Origin: Methanocorpusculum sp.
Lineage (GTDB): Archaea > Halobacteriota > Methanomicrobia > Methanomicrobiales > Methanocorpusculaceae
DNA length: 9,713 bases
Direction: 5' to 3'
Assembly (NCBI GenBank): GCA_017555685.1
Contig: JAFZFW010000090.1
Span: 1-9,713 of the forward strand
A model generated the notes under the pieces. The model was given only the letters and a program-made list of their open reading frames with translations. It was not told the DNA's origin and made no database searches. The translations under genes were made by a program, and so were the position numbers. This document shows positions 1 through 4,945 of this stretch, piece by piece (positions within the stretch are counted from its first letter, which is position 1; each line of letters opens with the position of its first letter).

Positions 1-4
1 TATA

Positions 5-28
5 CTCTTCGAAAAGAACTCCGAAGAG
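5..28. repeat. Short inverted repeat (7-bp arms)
   Basis: CTCTTCG at 5-11 is the exact reverse complement of CGAAGAG at 22-28, leaving a 10-base A-rich loop. It could be a hairpin at the end of an upstream transcript or a protein-binding site. No T-run follows, so it does not look like a terminator. Confidence 0.5.
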
Positions 29-38
29 AGGAAAGCTG

Positions 39-87
39 ACAAGTCCTCAGATCCAGTTTACTCATGCTGAGTAACTGTCTGACTTGT
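39..87. repeat. Nested inverted repeat
   Basis: ACAAGTC at 39-45 pairs with GACTTGT at 81-87, and the next five bases CTCAG (46-50) pair with CTGAG (67-71), leaving a 9-base one-sided bulge (72-80). A competing small hairpin CTCA/TGAG lies at 61-71. This could be a structured RNA element or an operator; short arms can also arise by chance. Confidence 0.4.
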
Positions 88-200
88 GAGGTAACATAGT
101 TGTACGCAGAGGCATAAATAAGCTTCGAAATAATTCCGAGAAAATGCATGAACCGCTACCATCATAACTCCAAAAAGCCTACAAACTACATAACAAACAT

Positions 201-632
201 ATGTCTGCTATAAATATCGCGCCGGAAAACATCACCCTGACCGCAGTACGCGCATGGAGCGCAGAAGAAGTAATAGATCTCTATCGCGCAGGCGGCTGGT
301 GGGAGATGGGATGGGACAAAACACAAATCCCGACCCTCATAAACGGAAGTTTTCTCGTATTAATCGCACGCGATTCTGAAAATAACGCCATTGGCATGGG
401 CAGACTCATCAGCGACGGATCAAGCGACTGCTATATACAAGATGTCGTTGTCTTCCCGGAATACCGTGAAATGGGAATTGGCGGACGCATAGTCAGCGCG
501 CTCAAGCGCATAGCAGAACTCACCGGACACACCTGGATAGGACTCATATCCGCACCGGGAAAAGAAGGATTCTATGAGCGCGCAGGATTTTCGCGCATGG
601 AAAACTACACCCCCATGCTCACCGAGGAATAA
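201..632 (+). CDS. GNAT family N-acetyltransferase
   Basis: This 143-residue protein has the size and pattern of a single-domain GNAT enzyme, which transfers an acetyl group from acetyl-CoA to an amine on a small molecule or protein. The acetyl-CoA binding motif A is clear: strand IQDVVVFPEYR at 79-89 runs into the pyrophosphate loop REMGIGG (R89, G92, G94, G95) and its following helix. Motif B is seen at 121-133 (KEGFYERAGFSRM), the usual 'FYxxxGF' ending of the fold. The substrate cannot be told from sequence. The ATG at 201 is preceded by no Shine-Dalgarno sequence, so it may be translated from a short-leader or leaderless transcript. Its stop is directly followed by the ATG of the next gene, so the two are surely co-transcribed. 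By hand tally its DNA is denser in GCGC/CGCG than mutS. Confidence 0.88.
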   Translation: MSAINIAPENITLTAVRAWSAEEVIDLYRAGGWWEMGWDKTQIPTLINGSFLVLIARDSENNAIGMGRLISDGSSDCYIQDVVVFPEYREMGIGGRIVSALKRIAELTGHTWIGLISAPGKEGFYERAGFSRMENYTPMLTEE

Positions 633-635
633 ATG
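624..635 (+). promoter_or_regulatory. Ribosome binding site for the DUF2156 gene
   Basis: GAGG at 624-627 lies five bases before the ATG at 633-635, inside the last codons of the acetyltransferase gene. It matches the anti-Shine-Dalgarno end of archaeal 16S rRNA and supports the start at 633. It points to coupled translation of the two genes. Confidence 0.55.
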
Positions 636-1544
636 CTCACGCGCGCAGATTTCACCCCCGTCACCTTCGAAAACAGAAATACTATAGAAGAATACCTCAC
701 GCGCTACCCGCAGTATCACTCCGAATCGTCAATAGTTACCATACTGTCCTGGGAGCACTGCGCACCCTGCGCATTTGCCGAATACAAAAATCACCTCATT
801 CTTGAATGCTGCATGGAAGGAGAGCGCGGAATCCACACTCCGATTGGAGAACAGGACAGCGCACTTCTCGAAGAACTGCTCATCTTCGCGCGCGAAGAAG
901 GAATCGTTCTGGAAATCTATGAAGAAGAAGCATTAGCGCTGCTGAAGAAAACCCACCCGGAAATTCCTGTTACTGAAAACCGCGGCTACTTCGAATACTG
1001 TTATAATACAGAAGAGCTTGCAGACCTCAACGGGAAAAAATACCGCAACATCAGAGGACAGATAAACACCTTCAACGCGCGCTGGAAATACCGCGTCGAA
1101 AAGATTACAGAGAACAACATCCCCGAAATATCCAGACTCGTTGTAGAATGGGCGCGCGAAAAACAGTGCGATGCAAATTCCATTATGAATGAAGAAATTA
1201 CTGCCCTCTGCTTCACACTGGACCACTGGAGCGAACTACCGGTAGACGGCATTACCATCCGCATCGAAGAAAACGGATGCCTTGCGGGCATGGCAGTATG
1301 GGAAATCCAGAACAAAGACGCTGCCCTCATTCACTTCGAAAAAGGATTAAGTAACTATCCGGGAATCTACAAAATCATAAACAAAGAAACCGCGCGTGAA
1401 CTCCGCGGAAAAGTCACCTGGATAAACCGGGAAAGTGACATGGATGTCCCGGGCCTTCGCGAGGCAAAACTCCGCTACCACCCGGAACACTTCGTCAAAG
1501 CATACTATATCCTCCCCGAAGACATACCGGAAACACTCAGATAA
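633..1544 (+). CDS. DUF2156 protein, MprF C-terminal-like acyltransferase
   Basis: The 303-residue product resembles the DUF2156 family, soluble relatives of the C-terminal catalytic domain of MprF (lysyl-phosphatidylglycerol synthase), built from two GNAT-like folds. Recognisable parts are the middle block 'FEYCYNTEELADLNGKK' at 120-136 followed by YRNIRGQINTF (137-147), and the C-terminal block with HFEKGL (234-239), TWINRESDMDVPGLREAKL (262-280) and the closing RYHPEHFVKAYYI. No membrane helices are present, so the flippase half of MprF is absent and the protein should be cytoplasmic. MprF itself moves an amino acid from aminoacyl-tRNA to a lipid; whether this stand-alone form uses aminoacyl-tRNA is unknown. 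It abuts the GNAT gene upstream and the tRNA methyltransferase gene downstream, consistent with one operon. Confidence 0.82.
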   Translation: MLTRADFTPVTFENRNTIEEYLTRYPQYHSESSIVTILSWEHCAPCAFAEYKNHLILECCMEGERGIHTPIGEQDSALLEELLIFAREEGIVLEIYEEEALALLKKTHPEIPVTENRGYFEYCYNTEELADLNGKKYRNIRGQINTFNARWKYRVEKITENNIPEISRLVVEWAREKQCDANSIMNEEITALCFTLDHWSELPVDGITIRIEENGCLAGMAVWEIQNKDAALIHFEKGLSNYPGIYKIINKETARELRGKVTWINRESDMDVPGLREAKLRYHPEHFVKAYYILPEDIPETLR

Positions 1545-1574
1545 ATAAGAGTGAACAACCCACATATAAGACGG

Positions 1575-2531
1575 ATGAAACTGCTGTATGAACTCTCAGG
1601 AGATAATCAGGCATTAGCCGAGGCCGAAATTGCCTGCGTCGGAACTGTTACCGAACGGGCTAACGGAATTGCTGTTGCCGAAACAGAAAATCCTGATGAG
1701 ACCACACGGCTCGCAGAAACCCACGTAGTCTCCGAACTTCTCGGAGTCTGCAACGGAACTGCAGAAGATTTACGGGAACTCATGACATCCCTCAACATCA
1801 CTGCAGAAAAACCCTACTGCTGCAGAGCAAGAAAGATTCATCCGGCCGTCGTAGACATCTCCCAGCTTGAACTGGAGAAAATGATGGGATCCCTTATCAC
1901 AGGAAAAGTCTCCCTCAAAAATCCCGAGATAGAATACCGTGCAGTATTCAGCGACGGTCAGTGCTGGTTCGGGCGCGTACTCCATAAAATCGACCGCGGA
2001 AGCTATTCCGAACGGGACCCGAAACAGCGGGCATACTTCCATCCGGGAGTAATCATGCCCTTACTTGCCCGGGCAATTGTAAATCTCACCCGGGTAAAAG
2101 AAGGAGAACTCCTCCTTGATCCGTTCTGCGGAACAGGAGGTGTGCTTCTTGAATGCCGCATGTTAAACGTCAACGCTGTCGGAAGCGACTATGACGAAGA
2201 GATGCTTGCCGGATGCAGACTGAATAACCCGGGAGGTATCTGCATCAGAGCTGATGCAACTGCAATGCCCTATAAGGATGAAACATTCCACGCAGTCGCA
2301 GCCGACCTCCCCTACGGACAGTCAACCTCTATCGGAGCAGACAGCCTTGAAGCACTCTATCGCGGCTCACTTGCCGAAATCAGACGCGTATTAAGAAAAG
2401 ACGGACGCGCAGTGATTGTTACTCATCGCGACATCCGCCATATTATTCCCGAGTTTGATTTTGAACTGGAAGGCTTCTTCGAACAGTATGTTCACAAAAG
2501 CCTCACCCGAAGAATCCACGTCCTCAAATAA
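1575..2531 (+). CDS. trmG10: tRNA (guanine(10)-N2)-dimethyltransferase, Trm-G10 family
   Basis: This enzyme should methylate the exocyclic N2 of G10 in tRNA to m2G and m2,2G, using S-adenosylmethionine. From the ATG at 1575 it has 318 residues. The N-terminal half (about 50-150) fits a THUMP RNA-binding domain. A linker with FHPGVIMPLLARAIVNL (155-171) leads to a Rossmann methyltransferase domain. SAM motif I is DPFCGTGG (182-189), GSDYD (203-207) is the acidic loop, and motif IV is DLPYGQS (244-250). Catalytic motif IV reads DLPY instead of the common D/N-PPY. I prefer the ATG at 1575 because family members start near 'MKxLxELSG'; an in-frame GTG at 1551 would add eight residues. Neither start has a clear Shine-Dalgarno. 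The next gene begins two bases after the stop. Confidence 0.86.
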   Translation: MKLLYELSGDNQALAEAEIACVGTVTERANGIAVAETENPDETTRLAETHVVSELLGVCNGTAEDLRELMTSLNITAEKPYCCRARKIHPAVVDISQLELEKMMGSLITGKVSLKNPEIEYRAVFSDGQCWFGRVLHKIDRGSYSERDPKQRAYFHPGVIMPLLARAIVNLTRVKEGELLLDPFCGTGGVLLECRMLNVNAVGSDYDEEMLAGCRLNNPGGICIRADATAMPYKDETFHAVAADLPYGQSTSIGADSLEALYRGSLAEIRRVLRKDGRAVIVTHRDIRHIIPEFDFELEGFFEQYVHKSLTRRIHVLK

Positions 2532-2533
2532 TT

Positions 2534-3943
2534 ATGACACCGGAAAAACGAGAGACGTCTTCGATGCTCTCCTGGATTACTGAACAGTTTACCCGCTACA
2601 AACCAGAGCGAGCGGTAGCTGTCCGTGCACTGCGCCATATGCGTTCTGCCGACAGAAAGAACCTCTTCTCTGATGACATCATGGTGATGAGAACTGCAGA
2701 GGGATACTGGTTTGAATATCTCATCTACGAACAGTTAATCCGGATTGCGGGGCAGACCGAGACCATCAAGAAAATCGTCAGAAAAGGTTCTGACGTAAAA
2801 AAACACAAAACCAAACGCCAGCTTGGAACAAACGGCATTTATTCTGCAGACAAAGGAGATATCCGTGTCCGCGGAAACGGACAGGACTTAGCAGAAGTCG
2901 ATTTACTGTTATTCGACAAAAACGACCGCGTGGTCTTCTGTGAAATCGTCACATCCCCGTCCGACTTAAAGGATCTCGAAGCAGAGATTATCTACAAAAA
3001 GAAACTCTTCGGCTATCTTTTCGGACAGGATAATGTAGGATTTATCCTCTTCTCCTCCGTCGACATCGCAAACACCCAGGTGGTCCGCCGCCTGCGCGCA
3101 GATCCGGACAATGCCTACATCTGTACCCGTGAGTGTGAGGTCATGAAGTCCTGCCTCAAAGGCATGAGAATCATGAACCTCCCGACCCAGCAGGAGAACA
3201 GCCCGAAACTGGTCCGTGCCGAAGACTTACGAACTCAGCTCTTCGACTACAAGAAGCTCCATGACGAAGCACTTTCACAGCTTTACTTCGCCCAGGAACA
3301 TGACCTAACGGCAAACCAGTTCTTTGACAACCCGTCTGTCTCTCCGCTCGTGAAGAAGGTCATCTGCGGAGGAATGTACCCGTCAGCGATTAAAAATCTC
3401 GTGCAGAATCATGGTCTGCGGATTAAATCCGAACAGCTCACCGTAGCTGCCGTGATGGAAAACTACTCCAAGGTTATCATGGCTGTTGACTTCCCGGAGA
3501 TTGAACCGGTCGTCTATCTCAAACCGAGAAAACAGCGCCAGTACTTGAAGATGGTCCCGGCAAGTACCGGAGGGTTCAAGTATGAACGTCCAACCCCGCC
3601 AAGAGTCGGCTTCTATCTCTGGCTCGAAACCGTGAAACCGGGACTCGGCAGCGAGCGCATGGAATCCATTCTCGAATACTGCGCAAGTGAACTTACCGCA
3701 TTTCCGAAGACCGGAAAGCCTGAGCGCCAGCCTGACCCGGAAAACCTGCCGAAGCCGAAAAAAGGAAAGGGGAAGAAGCGGTCACACCCGAACGTAGCAC
3801 GGACAGCGAACAATCAGCAGTCCGGCAGCAAGACACAAAAGCCCGCAAATCAGGAACACCGCAAGGTATCCGGCGGGCACCGCAAGAAATCCCGCAACAA
3901 CCGGCAAAAACCACATTCCCCCGTACTGAATAAAGAGGAATAA
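2534..3943 (+). CDS. Unknown protein with PD-(D/E)XK-like core and basic tail
   Basis: I do not recognise a named family for this 469-residue protein. Residues 55-175 show the layout of a PD-(D/E)XK nuclease fold: an acidic helix EGYWFEYLIYEQL (56-68), strand AEVDLLLF (120-127, D123), strand VVFCEIVTS (133-141, E137), then a helix with lysines K155-K157. The usual Glu-x-Lys is Glu-x-Val (V139), so it is either inactive or has a moved lysine. Residues 230-390 form a second, mixed region with no motif I know. From about 397 the protein is low-complexity and strongly basic, with a KPKKGKGKKR patch at 407-416. The last 53 codons (417-469) lie opposite the end of the MFS gene in matching codon register. 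It starts two bases after the tRNA methyltransferase stop without a Shine-Dalgarno, so coupled translation is likely. Confidence 0.75.
   Translation: MTPEKRETSSMLSWITEQFTRYKPERAVAVRALRHMRSADRKNLFSDDIMVMRTAEGYWFEYLIYEQLIRIAGQTETIKKIVRKGSDVKKHKTKRQLGTNGIYSADKGDIRVRGNGQDLAEVDLLLFDKNDRVVFCEIVTSPSDLKDLEAEIIYKKKLFGYLFGQDNVGFILFSSVDIANTQVVRRLRADPDNAYICTRECEVMKSCLKGMRIMNLPTQQENSPKLVRAEDLRTQLFDYKKLHDEALSQLYFAQEHDLTANQFFDNPSVSPLVKKVICGGMYPSAIKNLVQNHGLRIKSEQLTVAAVMENYSKVIMAVDFPEIEPVVYLKPRKQRQYLKMVPASTGGFKYERPTPPRVGFYLWLETVKPGLGSERMESILEYCASELTAFPKTGKPERQPDPENLPKPKKGKGKKRSHPNVARTANNQQSGSKTQKPANQEHRKVSGGHRKKSRNNRQKPHSPVLNKEE
3758..3778 (-). terminator. Probable U-rich terminator of the MFS gene
   Basis: On the minus strand, just past the MFS stop (TGA at 3784-3782), lies a pyrimidine tract ending in six Ts (opposite A 3758-3763). 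Archaeal polymerase commonly stops at such U-rich runs without a stem. The same bases encode the lysine patch 409-415 of the opposing gene, so this site sits inside a coding region. Confidence 0.4.
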
Positions 3944-4861
3944 GCCGTTCATTACTCCCTGCGGACGGTTGGTGGATGCGATATAATCCATAACCGCCGC
4001 GTTGATTACTCCGTATACTGCGCCAACCAGAATGATTCCAAGCGGGGAGTAGATAACAAGCGGGAGAACAAGTGCCAGACATATCGCGGCAAAGCGGACA
4101 ACCGCAAGAGAGTCACGGATAACAAAGCGGGATGTAACAAAAACCGTGACCGCGGTTGCAACGCTCATAAGTCCGGTCAGAATTCCGGTCAGGTCTGCAG
4201 AAAGACCGGAAAGTTCCGGATATGTACTGGTTACCACACCGGTGACTCCGGTAAACATAAAGATTCCAACCCAGAGCCAGAGATGATAACGGGCAACCGA
4301 AATTGTCTCGGCCGGAGATAACGCTCCTTTTGTTTCGTTTGCATCACGGAAGAACAGCGAAGCAACGGCTGCAATTCCACAGAGGATGCCAAAGAACAGC
4401 ACGCCGGCATATGGATGCAGTACTGCAAGGAATCCGGAAATCACGAGGCCTGCAACCATGCCGATATTCATCAGAGCAATGTAGAGTCCGGAAAGTTTGA
4501 GATGGTCGGTCTGCGAATTGACATAGGAAAATGCCGCGGCAGCAAAGACTCCGGTAAAAATTCCTTCCAGAGCACGGAACACCACTGATAGTGTGAGGTT
4601 CGGATATACTGCAAACAGCAGAATAGCTGAAGCAAATGTTCCAAACAGTCCGATTTTTAAAAGCGGTGCGCGGCCGGTTTTATCCGAAAGCCAGCCGACC
4701 GGAAAGACCGTTGCAAATGCCCCGAAGAAGTATGCGGCATATAAGAGCCCCTGCACTGAAGCATCGGGCGCAATCTCTGCAAGCACCGGCACCAGAGCAT
4801 TGGAAAATGCCATCGCCGAGAATGCTCCAAGGAGCAGAGTGATTTTTGTTGCAAAGTTCAT
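3782..4861 (-). CDS. MFS transporter, inner-membrane efflux/uptake permease
   Basis: The 359-residue product is almost wholly hydrophobic and matches a Major Facilitator Superfamily permease, a proton- or gradient-driven carrier in the cytoplasmic membrane. The MFS signature motif A lies in the loop between helices 2 and 3: GWLSDKTGR at 56-64, with D60, G63 and R64. A polar central loop at about 171-192 splits two six-helix halves. The last two helices are at about 304-326 and 330-352. It is somewhat shorter than the usual 390-400 residues, with very tight termini. The substrate cannot be read; small MFS proteins of this kind are often called multidrug exporters. The final 53 codons overlap the opposite-strand gene ending at 3943. 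The start at 4861 lacks a Shine-Dalgarno but has a TATA-like box at the spacing of a leaderless transcript. Confidence 0.9.
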   Translation of the reverse strand: MNFATKITLLLGAFSAMAFSNALVPVLAEIAPDASVQGLLYAAYFFGAFATVFPVGWLSDKTGRAPLLKIGLFGTFASAILLFAVYPNLTLSVVFRALEGIFTGVFAAAAFSYVNSQTDHLKLSGLYIALMNIGMVAGLVISGFLAVLHPYAGVLFFGILCGIAAVASLFFRDANETKGALSPAETISVARYHLWLWVGIFMFTGVTGVVTSTYPELSGLSADLTGILTGLMSVATAVTVFVTSRFVIRDSLAVVRFAAICLALVLPLVIYSPLGIILVGAVYGVINAAVMDYIASTNRPQGVMNGLFLFIQYGGMWFLPVVAGFLAVPAGYLAVFLICGLLCLAAGLLIVRCPCYVRV

Positions 4862-4882
4862 TTCTTATACATTCGTTCTTGA

Positions 4883-4890
4883 AATATATG
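4883..4890 (-). promoter_or_regulatory. TATA-like box of the MFS gene
   Basis: On the minus strand CATATATT lies with its centre about 25 bases before the ATG at 4861. Archaeal transcription begins about 25 bases past the TATA centre, which would place the start at or next to the ATG, giving a leaderless message. This fits the lack of a Shine-Dalgarno sequence. Confidence 0.4.
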
Positions 4891-4920
4891 ACTGCAGTGT
4901 AATTCAACAACTCTCTTACC

Positions 4921-4928
4921 TTCTAAAA
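4921..4928 (+). promoter_or_regulatory. Possible weak TATA element of the mutS operon
   Basis: TTCTAAAA is the best AT-rich candidate ahead of mutS, centred about 21 bases before the ATG at 4946. The match to the archaeal consensus is poor and the spacing slightly short; AAATAGTATA at 4931-4940 is an alternative. No Shine-Dalgarno precedes mutS, so a short or absent leader is likely. Confidence 0.2.
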
Positions 4929-4945
4929 GCAAATAGTATATCACT

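Larger units (their letters stand above)
1..200. other. Leader region without a supported gene
   Basis: I see no gene here that can be supported. All three forward frames are open for the first 36-70 bases (stops at 37-39, 68-70 and 72-74), so the tail of an upstream gene could enter from the left, but nothing picks one frame. No tRNA shape, T-loop or C/D-box pair was found. The stretch contains inverted repeats at 5-28 and 39-87, a degenerate direct repeat at 7-24 and 123-139, and an AT-rich ATAAATA at 114-120 that could be a weak TATA element. No Shine-Dalgarno sequence precedes the ATG at 201. Confidence 0.5.

Noticed and set aside
1..74. Tail of an upstream gene in one of three forward frames
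   Set aside because: All three frames are open from the left edge for 12-23 codons and none shows a motif, so no frame can be chosen.
36..95. Possible C/D-box guide RNA, because CTGA occurs several times
   Set aside because: No box C (RTGATGA) was found, and the CTGA copies fall within the inverted repeat, so they do not mark a guide RNA.
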